From: Alentia gelatinosa | Lineage: Eukaryota; Annelida; Polychaeta; Phyllodocida; Polynoidae | DNA: 64,000 bases | Reading direction: 5' to 3' | Assembly: GCA_950022655.1 (NCBI GenBank) | Contig: OX465583.1 | Span: 37,413,360-37,477,359 of the forward strand | Shown: positions 50,031 to 61,778 of the stretch, piece after piece | How positions within the stretch are numbered: the first letter of the stretch is position 1 | Layout of the letters: every line of letters begins with the position of its first letter | Notes under the pieces: generated by a model | Database searches by the model: none | The model's input: the letters and a program-made list of their open reading frames with translations, nothing else | What the model was told of the DNA's origin: nothing | Position numbers and translations under genes: made by a program

Positions 50031-50354
50031 TATTTTACTTCCCGTTGGACTGGAGTCTCCGGCTTGATCATTCATTCATTCTCCACAAAACTAGGCCGTT
50101 ATAGGTTGGTTCGATAATGTGATCCGTTTCTTGCATTTTCAGTGGCTGTAGTTGCAAACAAAGAGTGGTGGGAAAATTATTTAACCAATTGAATATGGTT
50201 TTTCATCCAGTGTTCGGTTTGCCCCAGACAGTGGCGCCACTGTCCGCGCTGGCCGAACATTGATTCTCCCCTGGTGGAAAATTGAGAAACTACCCTATGT
50301 ACGATTCGCGTGCTGCCTAGTGTTTGTACAGCAAACCTTTTGTTCTACTTAGAT

Positions 50355-50430
50355 CGAGAAGATTGGCAACCAACCCCTGTCTGCGCTGAGCTAATTTTGT
50401 GAAGCTCTGGTTGCCAGTGTAAGATCAGAG
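50355..50430 (+). repeat. Dispersed repeat F3, fragment
   Basis: GGCAACCAACCCCTGTCT joins directly to GAGCTAATTTTGTGAAGCTC, linking the two halves seen separately at 21.8 and 22.2 kb. Confidence 0.5.
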
Positions 50431-50649
50431 TCTTTGTCCTGGTCTTTCTTGCTCAATAGTTGCGACTGTCTCGGGTCTCCATAAGTATATTTGGTCTCAT
50501 CTTTTTGGTCTTTACCTTAACTATACTTCGTACTTTTTAGGATTAGGTAGCTTCAATCGAGGTACCTACCTAGAAGAATTGTTGTTTCAATGTTTTTTGA
50601 CGGGGTCACTTGTGTCGCTTATAGACTCAGCTGGTTGGAAAGCCATATA

Positions 50650-51070
50650 TACAGTAAAGTCCTACTTCTGGGACATCCCGTTTAAGGGAACAATTTCCTC
50701 GGAGCAGATTTTCTATTCAGTTTATTCTAACCCCGCTTGAGGGAACACCCCGCTTCCTGGGGGACATTACTCGAAATGGAGGGTATCCCCTTGAGCGGGA
50801 TTTTACTATAATGCAATCCTAATATCCTAGTATAAAGTAAAGCCATAACGGATTGAACCATACACAGAGAGAAAACATATACAGGAACTGAGTTTGCATT
50901 ACAGTCAATCCCCCACTTAAGAGGCCACCGTAAGGAAATTATGTTAACGGAAGGGACGATTTTGCCCTCCTTGAATGTACCCTGGCGCAGAGATGCAACT
51001 ATCACTAGAGGTAAGTCATTTCCTTCTATACTGTACTCCAGGGACTTAGTGAAATCATTCCTCACGCAAC
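50650..51070 (+). repeat. AAGGGGACA-CCCCG repeat segment, copy 2
   Basis: TACAGTAAAGTCCTACTTC, CGTTTAAGGGAACAATT, GCTTGAGGGAACACCCCG and CCCACTTAAGAGGCC repeat the phrase of the 47.6-kb segment. The minus-strand open frame here is a shadow of the repeat. Confidence 0.55.
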
Positions 51071-51339
51071 TTCTCCTCTGTGAATTATGAACTATGCATG
51101 ATGTTTATTCGAGTAAGCTAGATTCCCCCACTCTAATCCCCGAATATAGGGAGAAGAAAGTAAATGAGGGGAACCGACTAACTGAATTGATATGCGACCT
51201 CATTTAGATTACACTTTCCTTGTTTACAACAATCACCTTTTATTTAAATCCTAGGCGAGTGGTGAGGAAAACGTGAGGAAACATTCAGGGACGCCAGGTA
51301 TACATAGTGCATTATTTATTTAGGTCAAATATGGAGTTT

Positions 51340-51460
51340 TGTTTGTTGGTTTGATTGAACATCAACTTATAAATATATCCCAGGTCCTCTCCAGACCTTT
51401 TCAAGGTTCCTTTACATAACAAGCATGGTGACTGAATCTATGCGTAGAATTCTTAGAAGG
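51340..51460 (+). repeat. Dispersed repeat F4, copy 2
   Basis: TGTTGGTTTGATTGAACATC, CCAGACCTTTTCAAGGTTCC, TTTACATAACAAG and TGGTGACTGAATCTATG align with the copy at 49.9 kb. Confidence 0.6.
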
Positions 51461-51669
51461 AAACTCACGAGATGGAAATAACTTGGTCCGTGCTTCACCG
51501 ATTTTGACTGTGGAGTTTACGAAGCGAAGCTGAGTGAATTACAAAGCGGTCAAACGAGGTGGAATGTGGACCAAACTATTTTCATCGAGTGGGTTTCTGA
51601 TTTTATCTCACCCCTTATACCATTATTAATTGATAAGACAAATCACCCAATTTAGCCATTGAGTATTGA

Positions 51670-51905
51670 GTACGTAAACCAGCTTCAGGACCCTAGAGTA
51701 TGCCCCTTCGAGTTCGAGGGAGTATGTCGGTCTCTGTTGATTGGCCATAGTCAGTTGGGCACGCTGCTAAGACACAGAGACACTGGCTTTCTGCTTCTTT
51801 CCCAATGTCACAGTGTTAGCATGCAGATAGTGAAAGACCAGTTTTTACAGCAAGCTCAAAGTTATGTAACCACTCTTACCTTTATAGAGAGTATATAAAC
51901 ATATG
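51670..51905 (+). repeat. Dispersed repeat family F1, copy 5 (partial)
   Basis: This forward copy of the right half contains ATTGGCCATAGTCAGTTGGG, AGACACAGAGACACTGGC and TAGCATGCAGATAGTGAAAG. Confidence 0.75.
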
Positions 51906-52239
51906 GCCAATGCTAAAAAATATTATACTTCTTCCGAGAAATTATAAGGTGAGTGCCGACAGATGGCGTAACGACAGACGGTGGGATATGGTATGGCAAC
52001 GCCCAATGGTGGAATCTGGGTGATCACCGAGACACATAAATTGAATGGGCCGCCACCTCTGGTTCTGCTCAGCTCCGACTCTATATAGGTTTTAAGGCAG
52101 AAATATGCAATAGGAAACATTCCTAGCTTAACAAATTGATAATAAAAACTAGCATTATCTTCTCTCTTTTTTTTTGATACACACAAAAGGAAAAAGAGGA
52201 AAAATTGGCTGGAAGCAAATGGAAATTGTAGCTACATGA

Positions 52240-52860
52240 GTCGATAGTTTAGTCTAGGCTCTTTAAAACCTATAAGACACCGACATCTATTATCGATTCC
52301 CACCGATCCGATCGATTATAACAATCGGAGCAATAATGTTGCTGTCTTATACACTCATATACTCTTCCCGATCACATCTCCTCCCTCTATAACCTCGTAA
52401 ATTGACCCGATTGAGATCAAAGAGAGTGACCGGGAGCCGGGCCCGGCTGGGCCCCGGGCAGGGTGATAGGCCTTGATAGAAAATAATGCCAAGTCTGATC
52501 TATTCAAGATATCGGAAAACATTTTTTATTCTTATAATCACCGATGTCTCCCCAAGAAGTCGGTATATGATGCTTGTATATCAAACGGGGGGATACATAT
52601 AATCGCTATTTAAACGGCCTATTCAGAATCGGGAACAGTCGCCGAAGTGCATACAACGACAATGTTAGGTCGGGCAGGGTCGGTCCTTACCCCCATGCTA
52701 GTAATGCCAGGCCCGATTATAATCTGGTCTGTGAAGTGCGTATAGCGACATAAAGTTCACCGATTCTGACCGACCCCACAGATCCAAAGGTGTGACCAGG
52801 AAGAATCAGCGTGTCGTTGTCTTATAGGCTTAAAGGTCGTATAGGACCACTCTCCAAACA
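52240..52860. promoter_or_regulatory. CpG-retaining, repeat-free block (candidate enhancer)
   Basis: Unlike its surroundings this stretch keeps many CpG and palindromic transcription-factor-like words (GATCGATTATAACAATCGG, CCTTGATAG, AATAATGCC, ATTATAATCTGG). No coding frame. It lies 1.2 kb from the MSLEETEG first exon, in its presumed first intron. Confidence 0.3.
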
Positions 52861-54055
52861 GATCTTTCATGGCGTTTGCACTTAATCTCCGCAGCTTGCC
52901 TCAACCCAGTGACATCACAAACGCTGGATGGCATGACCACAAATAGTGTTACTGTCAAAAGTAATGAAAATCAAACAACTCATATACTATGAGTTGGGAA
53001 AGCTGGAATCGTTAAATGACATTAACAGGCAATACATCCGTTTCTTTTTAAAAGGTTTTTTAAAAGGTTTTAACCATTTTACAAAAAAATGAGAATCCAC
53101 TGTTGATTGGACTACCCCTTCGAGTGAGTTAATATAGCACGTTGACATCTATGACTGATTTGACATAGCAAATAACCGAAATGAGTGGATATCATTTATC
53201 ATATAAATATATCTCCTTTTACAAGTATAACAACACAAAATAGTACCCTTAAGCGGTCAGAATTTAGGATATTTGAAAAACTGGCGTATGGGGGAGATTT
53301 TGTCCCAAAAAGGCAGGTCAGCGAAGAGATACAAATAGGACAGAATGTAAGGCGCATAATCTGTGGTAGGAGAGTGGTTCAGAGCAAAACTAGTGTCACT
53401 TTGCTTAATGTAGAAACGGTTCAGCGGTCTGTCAGTAGGTCAATCATTGCATGAATAGCAGTAGTTTAATCATAATTAAGGTCAATGGTTTACGTTTACA
53501 AACTGGAAAGGTCATGACAGGAGTCAGCCAGGTCAGTAAAGGCTATATATTTAGACCTCCTTTACAGTTTGTTTGAATCCGTAACATTAGATTAGATATA
53601 TGGAGACAATACACGAACATTGCAAATCTTTTCTTGGGGGACGAGATATTAAATAAAACTGTAGTCATAAAAAAACTTGTTTCTGTGAATGACAAAAGGA
53701 ATTTACTCTAAAAAGGTGTACAGAGATTTGAACAATTTTAACAGGACCATTTCTGTTTCTGGACATTGTGGTCTTACTTGATGCCTACCCCTGTAGGCCG
53801 AACATAACTTATCAGAACATATTAAGAGAAATGAATGAATGAGCATTCACCAATGGGTAAAATATATGATATAAATGGGCGATGACAGTAGCTGCTACAT
53901 TGTGGTGTGAGAGAAACATGGAGGAGGCCGTGGAGGAGACCGTGGAGGAGACCATGAAGGAGGCATAGATGAGAGATAAATGGCCGTCGGCAGGTGTATA
54001 GCAGATAAGTGGCTGTTAGGAGGAGCTGTATAATGAGCTCATAGCTTCTACTTAC
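52861..54055. other. Probable first intron of the 54.1-kb gene
   Basis: Plain AT-rich DNA. The 89-codon plus frame at 53,185 is unsupported. Confidence 0.4.
53915..53965 (+). repeat. 12-bp tandem repeat
   Basis: GGAGGAGGCCGT, GGAGGAGACCGT, GGAGGAGACCAT in succession. Confidence 0.9.
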
Positions 54056-54161
54056 CCACACTGTCTCCTGTGTGTCCGTGGTGCGATGCGTAGTGGCGTG
54101 GTGGTGTGGTGGTGTCTGCACCGCCCGGAGGGTCCGCTCCTTCTGTCTCCTCCAGGCTCAT
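54056..54161 (-). CDS. First coding exon of an unidentified gene (MSLEETEG...)
   Basis: ATG at 54,161 (GGTGGATGAGC) opens a 35-codon frame: MSLEETEGADPPGGADTTTP, then PRHYASHHGHTGDSV, then one base before a consensus donor G|GTAAGT at 54,055 (phase 1). The low-complexity, acidic-then-His-rich composition is typical of a disordered N-terminus of a channel, receptor or adaptor. There is no signal peptide. The competing plus-strand open frame here (54,072-54,311) has no protein-like character. I could not find the next exon with certainty; it should lie below 54,050 and begin with two bases completing a codon. Confidence 0.5.
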
Positions 54162-54611
54162 CCACCACCTCCTTTACGTGTCAGATTATCTCCTCAATCT
54201 CTCCTCCTGATCTCCTTACCACTCAACCGGGGCCTTGTACCTGCGCCCGTTGACCAAAGTCGACACAATGTCTCAGGTGGCTTTGGAGGGAGGGTGGGTG
54301 CGGTGACGTGAATCTGGGATATGGACAACGGGGCCATTCAAGGACACAATCCTACTGCCCCCCTGGATTATTCGTAACGTCTTCTACTCATTTCTGGCCA
54401 CGTTGAAATTATACCTTATCAATTATAGATATACAATAATGCAAGTATATATTTATATGCTTCCATCACACATATACCACGCTGATACAAATGCAAGCAT
54501 GTGAAGAATTATGTACATTAATATCTGTGTACAACGAATACTCATAAATCTTGTCTTTTGGTTAAAGCCGCTTGCAGTTTTGGAATGCCCTTCTACTCAT
54601 TCTGCTTGCAG

Positions 54612-54660
54612 AAGTAGACAACAAGTATGCATGCAGTCCGTGGATACAAAAGATATGAAG
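54612..54660 (+). other. Candidate 49-bp microexon
   Basis: An excellent acceptor (TTCTACTCATTCTGCTTGCAG) ends at 54,611 and a consensus donor AAG|GTAAGT begins at 54,661. Only one frame is open: SRQQVCMQSVDTKDMK after one base. It may be a coding microexon or part of a non-coding transcript. It lies on the strand opposite the 54.1-kb first exon and upstream of it, so a divergent transcript is possible. Confidence 0.28.
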
Positions 54661-55894
54661 GTAAGTTAAATTGTCTTGATAAAGAATCTTAATCAGAAGA
54701 AATTAGAACTTGCATTGAAAACATAGATTCAGCTACTTTGTCATAGTACTTTATGTATGCAAATAACTATTGGAATGCAATATTACCCTTTTCCAAAGCT
54801 TTACAATCTCTTGATAGAACACCTGTGGTTCAAGGTAGGCATTTGGAAATGCTGCCTGCCCGTGCTATAGAATCATAAAGCAACTCTTTAAAATTACTTA
54901 ATTCGACAACCATGCCACAATATTAAATTAGTGAGGGTAATCAAGCCGTATAGATTTCTTATCCTGAAACTAGATTTGTAGAACTTCAGTGGCACTCTTA
55001 ATAGCTCAATAGTTATACAACGCCGAAGTCTCACACTACCCTAGAAATATAAAACTCCTGTTTAAGGAAATAAATCGTTCATGAAGTTGGGAATGCATAT
55101 GACTTTCAAATAAAGTTTGATTAAGAGAACAAATGAGGCTTCAGGTAATCAATGTACATATAGCAATTATACCAAGACTATGTTGTTTTCCTCAACAAAG
55201 GAAAATGTATATTTCTGTAATGGGAAACAAAAGTTCCTTTCACAAAAAGACGTTATGTTCTTAATTCAAAAACATAAACAAATTTGGTAATGGGTATGAC
55301 ATTTTATTAGTTTTAACTATATTGCAGGATGTTTATTTATGATATTGTTTAGTTACATTTGATTTAATGATTAACGGACGACCATTGAGCAAAGATACCT
55401 TTCACTTTTCTCACAGGTCAAATATGGAGAGCCTGATCAAAGTCAACGGAAAATTACCTTCGGAGAAAACGCACACACAGACATTCCCACACAGACATTG
55501 TTATCTACCTCAAAACAAAAATGTAAAATTCACACTATCATTTACATGAACGGCACTATTCATTGAAATGGAAGGGTTTTTTTTAGTATTTGGTTATTAA
55601 TTCAACTATAACAAGGATACTGATCTGTAAATTATATATTATTAACATTTATGTTAGCCCTGGGTGAATGGTGATATCGCCTGTCGTATTAAGGGCCCTC
55701 AGAAGATAACCTAAAATACAGTAAATCGTGAATTTTATCTTATCTAAAGAGCTAACATAGCGTTCTTACGGTGCCCCACCAATCAGAGTTACCAGATCTT
55801 GCAATCCAGGTTCCTGTTCCTGTTCCAGAAATGTTGTTCCCCAGGGCCATCGAAGGAATCGATGATACATATGATATGTATAAATGAATATTTC

Positions 55895-56355
55895 CATAAT
55901 GAATACATGAGGCTGAATTATGGATAAAAAGACTTTAACTTTTCACTTGAATTGACAAATTACAGTTTTTAACAATATAACAGTTTAACTGTGTATACAA
56001 TGAAAGGTTTATGAAAATGACTCCCAGATTACTAACCCTAGACCTGTAGGGATGGATGGATGTAAGGGTCGATTCTTAATCCAAAAGCCACAGGAGCGAT
56101 CTGGTCATGTAATCAGATACAGGCGCAAATCTGGGAAGTAGTTATTTAAGAAGATGATAGGTGGGGCGGTAAGAATTGCCATGCTTTACATGACAGTCGC
56201 TTCAAATCTATTAAATGTGAAGAGTTTGCCATAATGAATATATGAGGCTAAACTATGGATAAAAAGAATTAATGATTTTTCACTTGAACTGATAATTACA
56301 GTTTTTAACGGTATAACAGTATAACATGTATATAGAGTGAAAATTCATGAAAAGG
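55895..56355 (+). repeat. Diverged direct repeat pair (about 130 bp, 335 bp apart)
   Basis: Copies at about 55,895-56,025 and 56,228-56,355 share CATAATGAATA, ATGAGGCT, TATGGATAAAAAGA and AATTACAGTTTTTAAC. They lie just beyond the 3' side of the minus-strand DIRS-like relic and may be its split direct repeats. Confidence 0.6.
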
Positions 56356-56890
56356 CTAGCATGAAAGATGTGAATGTCACTGTAAATACACTGCCATGGA
56401 GGCAGGTGAGGCCAAGGTGCCTAACTTCTGGACCTATAAGCGAGGGGGTGACCACTGCTGATGAGGTGTTGAGCTCCGCCTTGGAAAAATGAGTGAGGCG
56501 TGATGAAGCAAGTGTCAGCAAACCTGGCACAGGAGTCCCACCACTGACGTGAAATGCGAAGCGAAGAAAGGGGCCCCCAGGAGTAACACAACAAGACTGT
56601 AAGATTCCCAAGTTTTGACTGGACAGAAGTACAGGGAGGCCAAGGCATTTATGCATAGAATAGGGGGCCGACATTGGAAAATCATCTCAGATGAAATGCT
56701 GGTAATGATAAGATTACCGTCCATAACTTGAATGTCGCACGGTGGAACATGACATATAGTGAGACAACTGCTGAGTGGAGTTGACAAATAAGTTGGAACC
56801 CCTGAGAAGTGAATGAAAGGCCAGGCTTGATCACCAGACTATGAAAACTGGGACGAAAGGCAGCAAATAGGGGTAAGCATCTCCACATGA
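56345..56890 (-). pseudogene. Possible degraded 3' coding part of the DIRS-like element
   Basis: All three minus frames are unusually open and share switching points, as expected of an old coding sequence with several frameshifts. PGGPFLRFAFHVSGG and CPVKT in neighbouring frames could belong to a tyrosine recombinase, but its catalytic R/H/R/Y residues cannot be confirmed. Confidence 0.22.
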
Positions 56891-57381
56891 CCAGTGGGCC
56901 TGTCTGGTCAAGTAACCCAATGAGACAAGGTCCCCACGAAGAACCATGGTGACTTGAGAGGAGTAAAGGCCAAGGCGTTGCCCCTTTTTGATTCAGTCCC
57001 TAGCCCTGGAAATGTAGCCCCTTACTGTAGAAGGAGGCTTGAGTGTGTCAGCCAAAGCCTGCATGTAATGGCAGGCCTCAAGGATCGAAGCCTGAAGGAC
57101 AGATGTGCCGATGTGGAGTGTCATACGGAGAAACTTATCAACCATAGTGCTTGGAACAACTTGAAGGATGAAAGCATACATTCATGGTGAGCAAGGTCGA
57201 CACCTGTAATCAACCATAATCCATTAGAAGGTGGGCAAGGTCCAGACACGTGACTGACTCTAAGCATAACTCGCTCGGTATAAGTTCATAATCACAGAGC
57301 CCGGCTGCCAACCAGACAAGGCGGGGCAGTTGGCAATAAACGGTTCCCTTATGAGACTAGGAGCATATATGTCATTTCCAT

Positions 57382-57848
57382 TCATAATGGAAGAGCGCGG
57401 TATACCAAAATCTCATAAAATAAAAGTAAGAGAATATCAATATTTTGGTATATTTCTTTTGAGATGTTTTTCATTTTCTGGCTAACGTTTTTGATTTTGA
57501 CTTGTGCCTGGTCTAGCATACAACAGATCACATTCACGTTGTCGTGGTTGTGACTGAATTTTTCATTTAGGGTCTTGGTCAACTGCCCTACTTCTCTGGC
57601 TAATAGGTCAGCTATGCCACTCAGTTTGCTTTTTGATAGCCCCTTAGCGCTTGATGCACTCAAGTTTGTTTTGCTTGAGGGTACTTCATTTTACTAACAT
57701 ATTTGTCATCTGTTTTCCATCTACTTCTAAGAGTTATTTTGACATCCTCAGATGGGGTATCATCTGGAACATCCATATATTTGGCACTATTATCATAGTC
57801 CATTGAAATGTGATTTCTGTCGATATGATATATGCATTGAATGCACAC
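57382..57848 (-). pseudogene. Frameshifted coding relic, coiled-coil-like
   Basis: Two minus-strand frames meet at about 57,665: one carries DDTPSEDVKITLRSRWK and the next SKLSGIADLLAREVGQLTK followed by KIKNVSQKMKNISKEI. Hydrophilic composition, heptad-like spacing and the overlap of frames suggest one ancestral ORF with a frameshift, most likely from a mobile element. Family unknown. Confidence 0.4.
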
Positions 57849-57887
57849 ACTTTGACATGGTCACTCAGCCATGAAAGTTCTATTTAA

Positions 57888-58045
57888 AGGAACCAAGTCA
57901 GTAGTGGGGCAGGGATACGGTCAGACTGGGATACTGGACACCTGACCTTTCACCAGGCCTTTAAAGTTGGTGCATGGATAGTGAAGGGTTAGATTCTCTG
58001 CAGTAAGCTGAAAGCCTGTGTGAGCATTCTAACCTCTAGATGACG
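57888..58045 (-). repeat. Dispersed repeat F2, copy 2
   Basis: This is the reverse complement of the 15.8-kb copy, about 85% alike by eye. It directly abuts the F1 copy that begins at about 58,045. Confidence 0.7.
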
Positions 58046-58560
58046 TATATATGAGCGCGTTTTCCCGCGCTCAACTAGCATTTAAGGGGGCGAACACAGC
58101 AGTATGGGAACTGTTACCAAGACCATACTCCCGCAACCACTAAAGCATTAGGAGTATGTTCATCATTGATGAATGAGCGTGCAATTATAAATGAATAACA
58201 ATTAAAAGGTTTGGGTTACATTCAGTCTATGGATCCTTCTCTGTAACCCAATTGCACCCTGTCAACTTACCAATTCTTCAACTGCCTGTGTCTAGGATTC
58301 AAATATGTCAAGCACCAGTAGGTCAATCAGGTATTTTGGTCTTAGTGATTGGTCATGGTCAGTTAGACACACTTCCAAGACACAGAGACACTGGCGCACC
58401 GCTCCATTCCCAGTATCGGAGTCAGTAGCATGCAGATAGGGAAGGGAAAGTGGTTTTGCAGTATGTTGGAACCCTATGTGACCTCTCTAAGCTTTAGGCA
58501 ATATAATCAACTTATATAGAGCGTGTAAGCGCGCTCTAAAGAGCAGCCAGCTTCTAAGAA
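58045..58560 (+). repeat. Dispersed repeat family F1, longest copy with hairpin ends
   Basis: A forward copy aligned to 7,120-7,500, but longer. The left end carries GAGCGCGTTTTCCCGCGCTC (stem GAGCGCG/CGCGCTC) and the right end GAGCGTGTAAGCGCGCTC. It lies between relic pieces of the DIRS-like element, so it probably inserted there later. Confidence 0.75.
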
Positions 58561-58636
58561 AACTCCTGTGGGATCAAAAGGTACACCGTGCCACACCCAT
58601 CTTTTGTTGAGGTTATCAAAGACAGTGCAACCATTA

Positions 58637-59020
58637 TCAATTGACACCTCTATATGGAGTCACCTGAGCTGCCCTGAGAGCTGCAAAGAGCCATGCCATA
58701 AATCTGTAGGCGTGGTGGACACAAATCACCACGTGAGTGAGATGGCTGAGTAGAGACTGCATTTGTTTGATATAAACGTGCAATCCAGCATGTGGTGCAC
58801 TCTCCCAGCACAGCCTGCAATTTGTCACATGATATAGTGACCATAGGGATGGTATTTATCTCAAAACCTAACCACATGACCAAATGGGAAGGTGCTTCAA
58901 ATTTTCCTTTGGCCAATTGGAGACCCAAAGCCTTTGTCAAGCTGAGAAAAGCATCATAAATCTGACAGGGGTATTCGCGATCCGCAGGTGCCCAAGCGGT
59001 GTTCTGGAACATCCAAGGAT
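58637..59020 (-). pseudogene. DIRS-like reverse transcriptase/RNase H relic
   Basis: The minus-strand frame from about 59,012 reads LTKALGLQLAKGKFEAP, then a W-LGFEI box, the usual spacing of RT block E to thumb in DIRS/Ngaro-type YR retroelements. After a frameshift near 58,780 another frame continues with QSLLSHLTHV and RFMAWLFAALRAAQ, matching the connection region. The original catalytic YxDD segment is not seen. This is a dead fragment. Confidence 0.65.
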
Positions 59021-59496
59021 TGTTGTATCATCAATACATGTAACTTTTGACACCAATAAAGAAGTTTCTTTAAAAAAAAAGAACTACTCTCCGGAGGTGG
59101 CTGCCACCAAGGAGTTGGTCTCATCGTTTCAATCCTGTCTGAAGAATAAAACAAGTAGCAGATAAACATCCGTCGTTGATGGAACAAGTAGGGAAAACGT
59201 ATATTACTATCTTCCAAAAGTACCACAAGGGGCCCACACAGTGCTAGAGCGCTGAACAGAATGTCACGCCATCTTGTGAATGTTTGTCGCAAAATCATGC
59301 GAGCCAAACTACAAAAACTTTCAGCCTTCGCTCACGGGTTTGCGGTGCCCGGGTATTGCCCAAGGTTCCTAACTGTGTCTGTTGTAGTGGAGGCGGGGAA
59401 GCAAATCAATGCCAGACCCATACTCGCATCAAACCTCCCGGCACTACTATTTTCTGCTGAATGATGCAGTTTATCGAACAATGAAGTTAAATAAAA

Positions 59497-59910
59497 TTAA
59501 GCGTTGATGTTATTAATATGTATAGCACACTCTGGTGCTAAGATCCTGCCAAAACCGTCCAAAATGTCTGAAGAGAGCCGCCAACTCAGGCGCTGGGAAA
59601 GCTCATACTTTACTTTTACGAATAATGTGGTCAACGGAATCGCCGCCATCCGCGTTAACCGCTCCCGGCCTCCACCGTGATTTTGCTCTGGTGGCCAGAG
59701 TATGCCTGTACCTACAGTTTCAGTTCCAGTCATTGCACAACCCATCAGGGCTGCCGGAGAGGTGGGGGTGCCACTCTCCTCCCAGATCTTTCGCAGCGCT
59801 AGCACTTTCTTAGCCTGGAAGCCTGGCCACTTACATTATAGGCCAGGTAACGTGGACCAGCCATTTTTTTGTGCACTATGGGTAACGCCTCCATTTTTTG
59901 CACTCTTCTA
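59497..59910 (-). pseudogene. Possible gag/5' region of the DIRS-like relic
   Basis: Upstream of the RT piece on the same strand lies an open frame with LALRKIWEESGTPTSP and VKYELSQRLSWRL. I do not recognise the domain. Its position and composition fit the gag part of the same decayed element. Confidence 0.3.
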
Positions 59911-60679
59911 GCAGAGATCTCTACTTCTCTACTCTAATTCAAAATGTGGCGATTTTGAATGATTTTGAATTCCCTTTGCACTAAACAGTGACGATTTTCA
60001 ATCGCCATTTCCAACTAGTGATGTTCTTCTAAGCAATAAGGTTTTATGTGGTACACAGACACCGGCAAGTCCTCAGTTTACCTTTGCAGCTCATCTGTCT
60101 GACCTCACTTGTGTTCATTTAGGCCCAATAAGCCTCTGACCAATGTTGATTGGACCAAACATACGCTGTGATGGAACGAGTAGTTACGGTATAACTTTTT
60201 CTTGAATATCAGCCATACCATGGGTTTTATCAGCCATAATACTTGAGAAATGATTATCAATTTCTACAGATTTTAAGACGTAGCGTATATATTCTTATAT
60301 ATAGATCCAAGTTATGAATGATATTCTCCAATTATATTCTCTAAGTAATCTCACAATTCCCACTGTTGTGATGTATGTGATATGCGCAGGCTGCCAATAG
60401 AAATATTCATTTGCATAGGTTTCATATAGAATATTCAACGGAATTTCAGTGTTCTCTAAAATGTGCTCCCCATGTGATAAGAATAAACACAACTAAACCA
60501 TTTGATTATCTTCTGTCGTGGAGCATTCCCCTCAGAGCAGATTTCGTGGCGGCACCTGACGGGATGCAGTTAAACTTAGGTTGGTGCGTACATGTATAAC
60601 TGGAGGTGGTCCCTGGGAGAGCAGTTATGATTTCTTTTTTTTTTTTTAAGTTTTATCGACAAGTAACGTCATCGCAAGA

Positions 60680-60842
60680 TATAGAACGACCTTACTATGC
60701 TGTATATGATACAAGACGAGATGATAATTTACAGTTATTGCGGACCGAGGCGTGTTCGCCTAGTTCCGTACGAACCTAAAATTATCACCGAGTTTTGTAG
60801 TTTGTACAAGCATGGTATGTTGTTCTGTATTCATTGCATACC
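60680..60842. repeat. Foldback element, family R
   Basis: Left arm ACGACCTTACTATGCTGTAT and right arm (reverse complement) ACAACATACCATGCTTGTAC continue into GATGATAATTTA/GGTGATAATTTTA. The centre is CpG-rich. Confidence 0.75.
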
Positions 60843-61738
60843 CACAATTAATTAAAAAGATTATCGTAATTTGGCACAACAACTTAGTTAATATTTTAGC
60901 CGAGGCAAATGGAACCCTATATATTATAATATAATATATACGTGTAGTCGACTCTACACAATATCCCCACTCACGCCCAGATATCCGTCAACTACGTAGA
61001 AGATATGCCCGTGGACCAGTGATCTAGTCAATCTTTGACATTTTAGGCCTAACCATCCACAAATTGCAATGGAATTCTTTTCTTCAGAATGCATCTCAGA
61101 GATGTCCCCAGAACATCATTTTAAAAATCCACCGAAATCCCCTTTGGGGGAATATATGCCTTGTTTCATAAATCCAATTTTACGCCTGAAATACCTACAG
61201 TTCTGTCAAAAGGCATTGAACAACTTCTAGATAACATTTTTGAGTCATGTAAAAGACTAAACTATGCGTTCTTAGGCATGCAACCGCTTAAGATAGATAT
61301 TTTCTTTATTAGACAGCTTATTGATTATCAAAGTTAGCTCGGCAATTATTAACCTATTTGTAATAGGCCCTTCTTAATAATAATACATTAGGCCAAATTT
61401 ACATACAAATTGTTCTATTCTTTATGAAATCATGAAATTTGGCACAAAGTTGGAGTTCATAGTTCATACTGATCATTTTTGAGGTAGATCCATTCTGTAA
61501 GAATGTTACCTTGGTTACAGTTGCCATGGAAATAGCCTAAAATGGAATGTAAAAATGCTGTCTCTATGATTACCTATATGAGAAAATTACATAATTCATA
61601 ATTGTATTTGTACTCCTATGGTGAATGAAATTCTTCTGTAATCTGATTCTTTAAATGGTTTATTTCTGGAGGAACTGTAATACTTAATCAATGTATGTGA
61701 CATTGTTCCTACGGATATCACTCCTCTTGCAGAGAACA

Positions 61739-61778
61739 GGGTGTGTGTGGTGTGTGTAGGTGTGTGTGTATGTGTGTT
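61739..61778 (+). repeat. (TG)n microsatellite, interrupted
   Basis: GTGTGTGTGG, TGTGTGTAGG, TGTGTGTGTA blocks. Confidence 0.95.

Noticed and set aside
50727..51065. 112-codon minus-strand frame
   Set aside because: It lies over the AAGGGGACA-CCCCG repeat, which recurs at 47.7 kb; not a gene.
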